Origin: an uncultured Ignavibacteria bacterium
GTDB lineage: Bacteria > Bacteroidota > Ignavibacteria > Tepidaquicellales > Tepidaquicellaceae
Direction of reading: 5' to 3'
Length of the DNA: 6,738 nt
Assembly (NCBI GenBank): GCA_937924675.1
Contig: CALEVL010000019.1
Span: 1-6,738 of the forward strand
Part shown: positions 1 through 5,464 of the stretch, one piece after another
Position numbering within the stretch: position 1 is the first letter of the stretch
Layout: each line of letters starts with the position of its first letter
Translations under genes and position numbers: made by a program
Notes under the pieces: generated by a model
Told to the model about the DNA's origin: nothing
The model's input: the letters and a program-made list of their open reading frames with translations, nothing else
The model's database searches: none

Positions 1-215
1 ATGATTTCCCTGTGAAGTTTGCCATCTACAGCGGTGACGTGGATCAGGACGGAACCATAGATGCATCAGACCTTAGCATGATTGACAACGATGCAGCCGG
101 CTTTGTTAGCGGTTACGAAGTTACCGATCTTACCGGTGACAATTTTGTTGACGGAAGTGACTTTGCAATTGCCGATAATAATGCGGCTAATTTTGTTAAT
201 GTGATCAGACCTTGA
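1..215 (+). CDS. C-terminal fragment of a secreted protein with dockerin-like calcium-binding repeats (5' end outside window)
   Basis: The reading frame is open to the left edge (the first full codon is at base 3) and ends with TGA at 213-215, so this is the 3' end of a longer gene; the GTG at 12 is not a credible start. Counting residues from base 12, there are two EF-hand-like calcium loops: DVDQDGTIDASD (9-20), with Asp at loop positions 1, 3, 5, 9 and 12, and DLTGDNFVDGSD (39-50), with Asp at 1, 5, 9 and 12. They are spaced exactly 30 residues. Each is followed by a related helix ending in DNDAAGFV or DNNAANFV, so the tail is an internal duplication typical of type I dockerin folds. Such modules bind Ca2+ and usually sit at the C terminus of extracellular proteins. 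The catalytic or adhesive part of the protein is not visible, and no type IX secretion sorting domain follows. The dockerin-like call is good; any role in a cellulosome is not supported. Confidence 0.8.
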   Translation, partial: DFPVKFAIYSGDVDQDGTIDASDLSMIDNDAAGFVSGYEVTDLTGDNFVDGSDFAIADNNAANFVNVIRP

Positions 216-218
216 GAA

Positions 219-251
219 GAATTAAGAATTGAGAATTACGAATTAAGAATT
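219..251. repeat. 7-bp tandem repeat track, GAATTNN, about 4.7 copies
   Basis: Starting four bases after the dockerin-gene stop, the sequence reads GAATTAA, GAATTGA, GAATTAC, GAATTAA, GAATT, a strict 7-bp period with the last two bases variable. It lies outside any credible gene. A run of 7-bp units resembles short tandemly repeated repetitive sequences known from other bacteria, notably cyanobacteria. No function can be assigned. Confidence 0.85.
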
Positions 252-313
252 AGTGTGAAGTCGTACCTTTGGGAAGAGATTTTTACACTAATGTTTTAAC
301 ATTACCTAGCGTT

Positions 314-397
314 GAGTTCGGACGTTCAGCAAAAGACTTCGGATGCATAGCAAAAGAGTTTGGACGTTCAGCAAAGGACTTCGGATGTTCAGCAAAA
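314..397. repeat. 21-bp tandem repeat, cluster A, four units
   Basis: Four contiguous units of exactly 21 bp lie at 314-334, 335-355, 356-376 and 377-397. Units 1 and 3 start GAGTT(C/T)GGACGTTCAGC and units 2 and 4 start GACTTCGGATG, so the array looks like a duplicated 42-bp pair. Read in the frame of base 314, the units encode EFGRSAK, DFGCIAK, EFGRSAK and DFGCSAK. That frame is open from 254 to the TGA at 419-421. Its only start-like codon upstream of the array is a TTG at 269, with no ribosome site, so I call a repeat and not a gene. Confidence 0.85.
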
Positions 398-453
398 ATG
401 GTCATTGTGCGCAACAAATGAACTTTTCCCCACAACTTGCATAGAAAATCGGT

Positions 454-504
454 CCTGCTAAAGAGTTCGGACGCTCTGCTAAAGAGTTCGGACGCTCTGT
501 TAAA
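454..504. repeat. 21-bp tandem repeat, cluster B, two full units plus a partial
   Basis: Units at 463-483 and 484-504 belong to the same family as the array 57 bp upstream, preceded by a 9-bp partial unit (454-462, CCTGCTAAA). In the matching frame they read EFGRSAK and EFGRSVK. This frame differs from that of cluster A, is closed by TAG at 442-444 upstream and TAA at 517-519 downstream, and has no start codon. The cluster as it stands cannot be translated as a gene of its own. Differences from cluster A units 1 and 3 are nearly all at third codon positions. Confidence 0.85.
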
Positions 505-584
505 ATCGCAAATTTCTAAAAAAAACCCGTTTTATTCGCTGCTGTTCAAGTTGATTTGACAACTTAACTGCATCTCGCCGGGAA

Positions 585-639
585 CAACTTTCAACATTCG
601 ATTTCAACTTTCAATTTTCAACTTTCAACTCTCAACTTC
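585..639. repeat. 7-bp repeat track, CAACTTT-like, about eight units
   Basis: The stretch divides into CAACTTT, CAACATT, CGATTT (6 bp), CAACTTT, CAATTTT, CAACTTT, CAACTCT and CAACTTC. Apart from one 6-bp unit it keeps a 7-bp period. It ends about 60 bp before the tmk start codon, so it may lie in or next to the tmk promoter/leader. Its reverse complement (TTGAAAG-type heptamers) loosely resembles the GAATTGA heptamers at 219-251, so the two tracks could be diverged members of one family in opposite orientation. Confidence 0.75.
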
Positions 640-698
640 TTCGAACTATTTTGAATTTGACCGCTGAATTGCATAATTTCACCCCTCATAATTTTGTG

Positions 699-1331
699 AT
701 GTTTATTACTTTTGAAGGCATTGACTTAAGCGGCAAGTCAACTCAAATCAAGCTCCTTGCCGCATACCTTACCAAATCCAGGGAAAAAGTAGTCATAGTC
801 AGGGAACCGGGCGGAACAAAGATCTCGGAAAAGATTCGTGATATACTGCTCGATAAGGATCATTTTGAAATGGATGATACTACTGAGTTCATGCTTTTCT
901 CAGCTTCACGAAGGCAGCTCACACAGGAGATCATTATTCCTTCACTTAGGAAGAAGAGCTACGTTTTAAGTGACCGATACTATGACTCCTCAACTGCATA
1001 TCAGGGTTACGGAGGCGGGCTTGATCTGAAGATGATCAATCGGGTGAACGAGATTGCTTCCACAGGTATCGAACCTGATATGACTTTTCTGCTTGAAATA
1101 AACCTGAAGTGCTGGCTTGAGAGAAAAAGATCCGAGGGCCGCACCGAAGACAGGATCGAGTCAAAAAAGATCGCATACTACAAAAAGGTAATCGAAGGAT
1201 ATAAACAGATCGCAGGAATGAATAAGAAGAGGTTTGTTGTTATCGATGCCACTTCAACAAAGGAACAAGTTCACAGCAACATCATCAACGCAATTCAGAA
1301 TTTTGAAAATAAGAAAAATTTGAAATCATAA
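699..1331 (+). CDS. tmk: Thymidylate kinase (dTMP kinase)
   Basis: The enzyme phosphorylates dTMP to dTDP using ATP, an essential cytoplasmic step towards dTTP. The 210-residue product matches the usual family length. Visible motifs are the P-loop FEGIDLSGKST (5-15), REPGGT (35-40), the helix FSASRRQL (67-74), the DRY motif SDRYYDSSTAYQG (91-103) that contacts the nucleotide, and an Arg-rich LID, ERKRSEGRTEDRIE (141-154). Leu10 occupies the P-loop place where yeast and human enzymes carry Arg, while the LID carries the arginines, as in E. coli-like (type II) enzymes. I chose ATG 699 because FITFEGID then begins normally; the frame extends to a TTG at 651 but the 16 extra residues resemble no TMK N terminus. 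GTG 696 is a possible alternative. The stop lies 2 bp before the next gene, so co-transcription is likely. Confidence 0.96.
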   Translation: MFITFEGIDLSGKSTQIKLLAAYLTKSREKVVIVREPGGTKISEKIRDILLDKDHFEMDDTTEFMLFSASRRQLTQEIIIPSLRKKSYVLSDRYYDSSTAYQGYGGGLDLKMINRVNEIASTGIEPDMTFLLEINLKCWLERKRSEGRTEDRIESKKIAYYKKVIEGYKQIAGMNKKRFVVIDATSTKEQVHSNIINAIQNFENKKNLKS

Positions 1332-1333
1332 AG

Positions 1334-2992
1334 ATGAAGTACACAAAACAAACAAAGCTGATATCAGCAATCTCAGTTGTGGTATTGCTTTTACTCGGAG
1401 TAACATTCTCAGGTGACGACGACATATATCAGAAGATAGGAAGAAATATGGATCTCTTCGGTCAGGTTTATAAAGAAATTGCGCTGAACTACGTTGACGA
1501 TATTGATGCCGACAAGTTTATGGAAGCCGGAATAGAAGGCATGCTCGGAACACTTGATCCTTACACAAACTTCATAGATGAAGACAGCCGCGATCAGATA
1601 GACCTTATCACTACCGGAAAGTATGGCGGCGTGGGAATTACAGTTGGCGTAAGGGATAGTCAGTTCGTTATAACGGATATTATGAACGGATACGAAGCAC
1701 AGAAAAAAGGACTCCGTATCGGTGATGTCCTGCTTCAGATTGACAGCCGCGACCTTCGCAATGAGAAGCCGGACAATATGAGAAATCTTGTACGAGGACA
1801 GGTAGGAACAGAAGTGAGGCTTGTGATTGAGCGTGACGGTGAAACTATCGAGTTCAATCTTACTCGTCAGGAGATCATGCTTAAGAATGTTTCGTATTTT
1901 GGTTACATTGAACCGGAAGACAAAGGCATTGCATTCATCAGACTTGACAGGTTTACAAATATTTCTGAAAGTGAAATTGAAAATGCGATAAAGACTCTGA
2001 AAACAGAGCGTGAAATGAAGGGACTCATTCTTGATCTGCGTGATAACGGAGGCGGATTACTCGATGCAGCGATAGGAATTCTCAATAAGATCGTTCCAAA
2101 GAGCAGTCTTCTTGTTATTACAAAAGGCAAGAGAGCTGACTCAGAGAAGAAGTATTTTTCAGACGAAGACCCGATGATCAACGCAGATATTCCGGTAGCA
2201 ATTCTGATCAATAGCAGGACTGCTTCCGCATCTGAAATTGTTGCAGGTGCAGTTCAGGACCTTGACCGCGGTGTCATCGTTGGCACAAAGTCATTCGGCA
2301 AAGGACTTGTTCAACAGATCAAAGAACTTGACAAGAAAGCACAATTGAAGATTACAGGTTCCAGATATTTTACACCTTCGGGAAGATGGATTCAGGAAAA
2401 GAACTACTTTAAGGAAAACAAATACGGTGTGTTCATAGATAAGGATAAATATAATCAGACTGAATTCAGAACACTGGGAGGAAGAACTGTAACAGCACTC
2501 GGAGGGATCACACCTGATGTTGAGTTGAAAGTTGAAGGTGAAAGTGAAATTCATTCTGCTTTGCTATCCAAGGACATGTTCTTCAAATTTGCTGAGAATT
2601 ATGTTAAATCAAACCCTGGAGTAAGTACAGTCACTCCTGATGATAAACTTTATGAAGCATTTAAGTCTTACATTGCGCAAAGCGGATTTGATTATGACTC
2701 AAAGATCGAGAAAAAGTTAAAAGAGATAAAAGAGATTGCTTCGTCAAAGAATTACGGAAATGACTTTGAAAGTTCACTGAACAAAATTGAGTCTCAAACA
2801 GAATCAGGTGAAGTCGAAGAAATGGATGCTGCCAAAGATGAGATCATCAGAAGCATCTTTGGTGAAATAAACAAGATCGCGATCAGTGAAGAAGCTCAGA
2901 TCAAAGCTACTTTCCCTTATGATAAGCAGCTTCAAAAGGCGATAGAAGTTATCACAAACAGTTCTGAATACAACGGAATACTCGGAAAGTAA
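1334..2992 (+). CDS. S41 family C-terminal processing peptidase with PDZ domain (CtpA/Prc-like)
   Basis: This is a serine protease that trims or degrades envelope proteins at their C termini, probably periplasmic and membrane-tethered. Residues 8-26 are a hydrophobic signal/anchor segment without a lipobox. An N-terminal helical part (about 35-90) contains the family-like GMLGTLDPYTNFID. A PDZ domain spans about 96-180 (GGVGITV... KGLRIGDVLLQID). The protease core runs about 195-400, with LILDLRDNGGGLL (231-243), the nucleophile Ser298 in TASASEIVAGAVQD, and the general base Lys323 in SFGKGLVQQ; their 25-residue spacing equals that of Ser452/Lys477 in E. coli Prc. Gln327 also fits. The last 150 residues are charged, helical and of unassigned fold. 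At 552 residues it fits long CTPs of the Bacteroidota type. It starts 2 bp after tmk with no Shine-Dalgarno, and purK follows after 21 bp. The substrate is unknown. Confidence 0.95.
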   Translation: MKYTKQTKLISAISVVVLLLLGVTFSGDDDIYQKIGRNMDLFGQVYKEIALNYVDDIDADKFMEAGIEGMLGTLDPYTNFIDEDSRDQIDLITTGKYGGVGITVGVRDSQFVITDIMNGYEAQKKGLRIGDVLLQIDSRDLRNEKPDNMRNLVRGQVGTEVRLVIERDGETIEFNLTRQEIMLKNVSYFGYIEPEDKGIAFIRLDRFTNISESEIENAIKTLKTEREMKGLILDLRDNGGGLLDAAIGILNKIVPKSSLLVITKGKRADSEKKYFSDEDPMINADIPVAILINSRTASASEIVAGAVQDLDRGVIVGTKSFGKGLVQQIKELDKKAQLKITGSRYFTPSGRWIQEKNYFKENKYGVFIDKDKYNQTEFRTLGGRTVTALGGITPDVELKVEGESEIHSALLSKDMFFKFAENYVKSNPGVSTVTPDDKLYEAFKSYIAQSGFDYDSKIEKKLKEIKEIASSKNYGNDFESSLNKIESQTESGEVEEMDAAKDEIIRSIFGEINKIAISEEAQIKATFPYDKQLQKAIEVITNSSEYNGILGK

Positions 2993-3013
2993 AAGTTAAG
3001 ATTCCCCAACAGA

Positions 3014-4138
3014 ATGACTAAACTTGGTATTCTCGGCGGCGGACAGCTGGCGAGAATGATTATTGAGGAGAACAGCCGCTACGGATTTGAGTTTCATATC
3101 CTGAGCAAGGAACATTGTTCTCCTTCCGGACAACTGACACCGCATGAAATTGTTGGTGACTGGAACGATAAAAACATAGTGAAGAACTTTGCCGACAAGT
3201 GCGATATTCTTACACTCGAAAATGAGTTCATTGATTTTAATATCCTGGAGCTGCTGGAAAAATCCGGCAAAGTAATCCTTCCCGGTTCAAATATCATTAG
3301 ACTCATACAGGACAAGCTCTACCAGAAAAATACTCTTTCAGAAGCAGGAATCCCTGTTGCTGAATATTGTGAGGTGAACTCTGCTGATGAAGTAAAAAGG
3401 TTTGCAGAAGAATATGGTTATCCCGTTATTCTTAAGTCAAGAACTATGGGATATGACGGAAAAGGAAATTATAAGGTCAGCAACGAATCAGAAATAGAAC
3501 TTGCATGTGATGTTCTTTTGAAACGTGGAAAACTGATGTGCGAAAAGTTTGTTTCATTTGAAAAGGAAATTGCTGTTCAGGCTGTGAGATCATCAAACGG
3601 AGAAATGAAGGTATACCCTGTTGTGGAGACAATTCAGGAAAATCATATATGCAAATATGTAATAGCATCCGGTGGAAGGTTTTCCGAACACAATAAAACT
3701 GTGAACGAAATTTGCGAGAAGATTCTTGCATCTATGTCTTATGCGGGTGTGATGGGAATAGAGATGTTTCTTTGCGGCAATGAAATTCTTGTCAACGAAC
3801 TTGCCCCGAGAGTTCATAATTCCGGTCACTACACAATTGAAGGATGCAGCACATCGCAATTCGAAAATCATATCAGAGCAATTCTCGGACTGCCTCTCGG
3901 TAACTCTGAAATGAAAGTGCCCTCGGCAGTAATGATAAATATTCTCGGCGAAAGAAACGGGCCTGCAGACATTAAAGGCATGGAAAGAACTCTTGCTTGT
4001 ACTGACACATATCTTCATCTTTACGGAAAGAGGGAAACAAGGATCGGGAGAAAGATGGGACATATTACAGTTGTTGGTAATGACGTTGATACTCTTATGA
4101 AAAAAGCTGATGATGCGAGAAAAACAGTGGAGATCTGA
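3014..4138 (+). CDS. purK: 5-(carboxyamino)imidazole ribonucleotide synthase (PurK)
   Basis: PurK uses ATP and bicarbonate to convert AIR to N5-CAIR in de novo purine synthesis; PurE then makes CAIR. The 374-residue protein has an N-terminal nucleotide-fold start GILGGGQLARM (5-15), LTLENEFID (66-74), IRLIQDK (95-101), the ATP-grasp loop KSRTMGYDGKGNYKV (141-155), and YPVVETIQENHIC (201-213). Likely Mg ligands are Glu250 and Glu262, spaced as Glu226/Glu238 of E. coli PurK. Family end motifs are HNSGHYTI (268-275), INILGE (308-313) and LYGKRETRIGRKMGH (336-350). Several of these stretches are closer to the PurK part of fungal Ade2 (KSRTLAYDGRGN, PIVETIHKDNIC, TIDACVTSQFEAH) than to E. coli PurK. 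The usual RPHNSGH reads RVHNSGH, with Val267. The ATG at 3014 gives a perfect N terminus. No purE is in the window. It is probably the last gene of the tmk cluster. Confidence 0.95.
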   Translation: MTKLGILGGGQLARMIIEENSRYGFEFHILSKEHCSPSGQLTPHEIVGDWNDKNIVKNFADKCDILTLENEFIDFNILELLEKSGKVILPGSNIIRLIQDKLYQKNTLSEAGIPVAEYCEVNSADEVKRFAEEYGYPVILKSRTMGYDGKGNYKVSNESEIELACDVLLKRGKLMCEKFVSFEKEIAVQAVRSSNGEMKVYPVVETIQENHICKYVIASGGRFSEHNKTVNEICEKILASMSYAGVMGIEMFLCGNEILVNELAPRVHNSGHYTIEGCSTSQFENHIRAILGLPLGNSEMKVPSAVMINILGERNGPADIKGMERTLACTDTYLHLYGKRETRIGRKMGHITVVGNDVDTLMKKADDARKTVEI

Positions 4139-4149
4139 TAGTCATAAAT

Positions 4150-4177
4150 TTGAGATAAAGGATTGAGATTTAATAAT
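4150..4177 (+). promoter_or_regulatory. Candidate sigma70-like promoter upstream of the SPFH gene
   Basis: TTGAGA (4150-4155) matches TTGACA in five of six bases, and AATAAT (4172-4177) matches TATAAT in five of six, with a 16-bp spacer. It lies in the only sizeable gap (131 bp) between the two gene clusters, about 90 bp before the SPFH start, which is a sensible place. If the host is FCB-like its main sigma factor may prefer other sequences, and chance matches in A+T-rich spacers are common. Confidence 0.3.
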
Positions 4178-4220
4178 GCAATATGAAATCCACTTTTCGG
4201 AAACGGCTGAAGTGTATTAA
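4176..4220 (+). pseudogene. 14-codon ORF, possible relic of a RelE/ParE-like toxin gene (weak)
   Basis: An ATG at 4176 opens MQYEIHFSETAEVY, then TAA at 4218-4220. The pattern YEIHFSETAE resembles N termini of RelE/ParE-superfamily toxins. Shifting the frame by one base at the stop gives KALGNQ before another stop, so a longer gene may once have continued here. Only 14 residues support this and chance is a real alternative. No antitoxin gene is adjacent. Confidence 0.15.
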
Positions 4221-4269
4221 AGCTTTAGGAAACCAATGAAACCAATACATAAACTAAAATCAATTTAAC

Positions 4270-5205
4270 ATGATAGTTGCCATAATTTTTCTTGTGATAG
4301 CGATAGTGGTCTTATCCGTCATAATAGGACAGTCAAAGAATAATCCCGCCTTGCAGAAAACTCTCGGCACAGTTCGATTTCTCGCCGGCTTTGGCATTTT
4401 GCTTTCGGTGTTGTTTGCATGTATAGTTCAGATCGGCCCGGGTGAAGTGGGTGTGCAGATACTTTTCGGAAAAGTTCAGGATGGAGTTCTCAGAAGCGGA
4501 CTTAGCTTTATCAATCCGTTAATGGAAGTCCAGAAGCTTGATATAAAAACTCAGGCATATACTATGAGCGGTGCAAATGATATGGATGTAAGTCTGGCAG
4601 AGACAAAGAAGAGTGATCCTATTCAGACACTTTCATCAGACGGGCTAACACTTATACTCGATGTTACGGTTTGGTATCGTCTCTCAGCCGATGATGCTCC
4701 TAATATCCTCCGGACTATTGGTGCTGACTATGAGCCCAAGATCGTTTTGCCTGCAATAAGAACTGCCATAAGGGATGTTGCGGTCAATTATGTGGCTACA
4801 GATATCTATTCATCCAAGAGAAATGATTATGTGCTGGAAGTCAATAAACGGCTTGAAGAATCATTTCAGGGAAGAGGTTTGATACTCGAGAAAGTTCTTC
4901 TTAGAAATGTTGAACTTCCGCTGAAAGTAAGAGAGGCAATTGACGAAAAGATTGCCGCTGAACAACGAGCACAGCAGATGGTTTATGTACTTCAGAAAGA
5001 AAAGCAGGAGGCCGAGAGAAAAACCGTGGAGGCACAGGGAGTGGCAGAAGCGCAGAGGATCATCAACAGCACTATCAGCAATTCATATCTTCAGTGGAAG
5101 TATATCGAAACTCTGAAAGAGCTTGTCAATTCGCCTAACAATTCATTTGTAATTGCGCCGTATGATCAGAAGCTCACTCCACTGCTTAATTTCAATCAGA
5201 AATAA
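4270..5205 (+). CDS. SPFH/band 7 (prohibitin-like) membrane protein
   Basis: This is a membrane scaffold protein of the stomatin/prohibitin/flotillin/HflKC superfamily, whose members form ring-like assemblies and often govern membrane proteases or domains. The 311-residue product has two N-terminal hydrophobic segments (about 2-20 and 36-54), then an SPFH domain opening with IGPGEVGVQILFGKV (55-69) and containing GLSFINPLMEVQKLDIKTQAYTM, SSDGLTLILDVTVWYRL (122-138) and LEKVLLRNVELP (206-217). Residues about 218-265 form a charged coiled coil (EKIAAEQRAQQMVYVLQKEKQEAERKTVEAQ, listed here only by position 226-256 and its Glu/Lys/Ala-rich pattern). The order is closest to prohibitin homologues. 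Two N-terminal hydrophobic segments instead of one is slightly unusual. It starts the second gene cluster; the DUF2007 start lies 1 bp after its stop codon. The molecular role in this organism is unknown. Confidence 0.93.
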   Translation: MIVAIIFLVIAIVVLSVIIGQSKNNPALQKTLGTVRFLAGFGILLSVLFACIVQIGPGEVGVQILFGKVQDGVLRSGLSFINPLMEVQKLDIKTQAYTMSGANDMDVSLAETKKSDPIQTLSSDGLTLILDVTVWYRLSADDAPNILRTIGADYEPKIVLPAIRTAIRDVAVNYVATDIYSSKRNDYVLEVNKRLEESFQGRGLILEKVLLRNVELPLKVREAIDEKIAAEQRAQQMVYVLQKEKQEAERKTVEAQGVAEAQRIINSTISNSYLQWKYIETLKELVNSPNNSFVIAPYDQKLTPLLNFNQK

Positions 5206-5206
5206 G

Positions 5207-5464
5207 TTGATAGAAGTCTATACTACATACGATCCGATGGAAGCCAATCTGGTAAAAGCAAAACTTGCGGATGAAGAAATAGCATTCAATGTAACAGGAG
5301 ACTTTGACATCGCATTGTCAATGGAAACTTTCAATACACAAATGGGAAGGATCGCATTGAAAAGGCCGATAAAGTTTTTTGTTGCTGAAAAAGATGTTGA
5401 ATTGGCAAAGGTCGCAATCCATACCGATAAATCTTCATTCCTTGAAGATGACCTTGACTACTAA
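5207..5464 (+). CDS. DUF2007-family small protein (putative signal-transducing protein)
   Basis: The 86-residue product has the DUF2007 pattern: an N-terminal beta strand and helix, EVYTTYDPMEANLVKAKLAD (3-22), a strand EEIAFNV, a variable loop, and a second half, RPIKFFVAEKDVELAKVAI, with the FFV strand followed by an Asp-Val-Glu helix. The family is widespread and small, is often labelled signal-transducing, and has no established biochemical role. I place the start at TTG 5207 because the family's first strand begins there and it lies 1 bp after the SPFH stop, suggesting coupled translation. The frame is open back to TTG 5153 and includes ATG 5162, but that part overlaps the SPFH gene and its residues (CLISIRN...) are not family-like. 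The C-terminal tail is acidic (LEDDLDY). The last 17 bp overlap the dipeptidase gene. Confidence 0.8.
   Translation: MIEVYTTYDPMEANLVKAKLADEEIAFNVTGDFDIALSMETFNTQMGRIALKRPIKFFVAEKDVELAKVAIHTDKSSFLEDDLDY

Larger units (their letters stand above)
216..698. other. Repeat-rich intergenic region between the dockerin-type gene and tmk
   Basis: This 483-bp stretch contains no supportable gene. It holds the two heptamer tracks and both 21-bp repeat clusters. A small hairpin is formed by AAGTTG (548-553) and CAACTT (560-565) around a 6-base loop; no T-run follows it, so it is not a convincing terminator. A TTGACA at 556-561 has no matching -10 box at normal spacing. The promoter for tmk must lie here if the downstream cluster has its own, but I cannot pinpoint it. 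Confidence 0.7.

Noticed and set aside
254..421. Small protein gene containing the EFGRSAK repeats
   Set aside because: The frame has only a TTG start-like codon at 269 without a ribosome site and no conserved features beyond the repeat; the second cluster is in a different frame.
421..440. DnaA-box-like CCCCACAA near 428-435
   Set aside because: It does not match TTATNCACA and stands alone without other boxes or an A/T-rich unwinding element.
314..504. CRISPR array
   Set aside because: The 21-bp units are directly adjacent with no spacers, and the repeats show mutual variation unlike CRISPR repeats.
524..536. AAAACCCGTTTT as a terminator for the dockerin-type gene
   Set aside because: The stem would be only A:T pairs with a short loop and no following T-run; it is about 300 bp past the stop codon.
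556..584. Promoter with TTGACA at 556
   Set aside because: No TATAAT-like sequence exists at 15-19 bp spacing; the region there is CTCGCCGGGAAC.
651..698. TTG-initiated 16-residue N-terminal extension of thymidylate kinase
   Set aside because: The added residues do not resemble any TMK N terminus and follow directly on repeat DNA; ATG 699 gives the standard start FITFEGID.
1903..4063. Reverse-strand open frames inside the protease and purK genes (for example 1903-2211, 2291-2554, 3094-3315, 3477-3731, 3593-4063) and 5709-5897
   Set aside because: They lie opposite well-supported genes, have no recognisable domains and overlap each other; they are by-products of the coding strand.
5153..5206. 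Longer DUF2007 start overlapping the SPFH gene
   Set aside because: The 18 extra residues are a shifted-frame reading of the conserved SPFH C terminus; the family domain begins at the TTG at 5207.
5379..5447. Longer N terminus of the M19 dipeptidase overlapping DUF2007
   Set aside because: It would put 23 polar residues before the signal/anchor segment and greatly increase the overlap; ATG 5448 places the hydrophobic segment normally.
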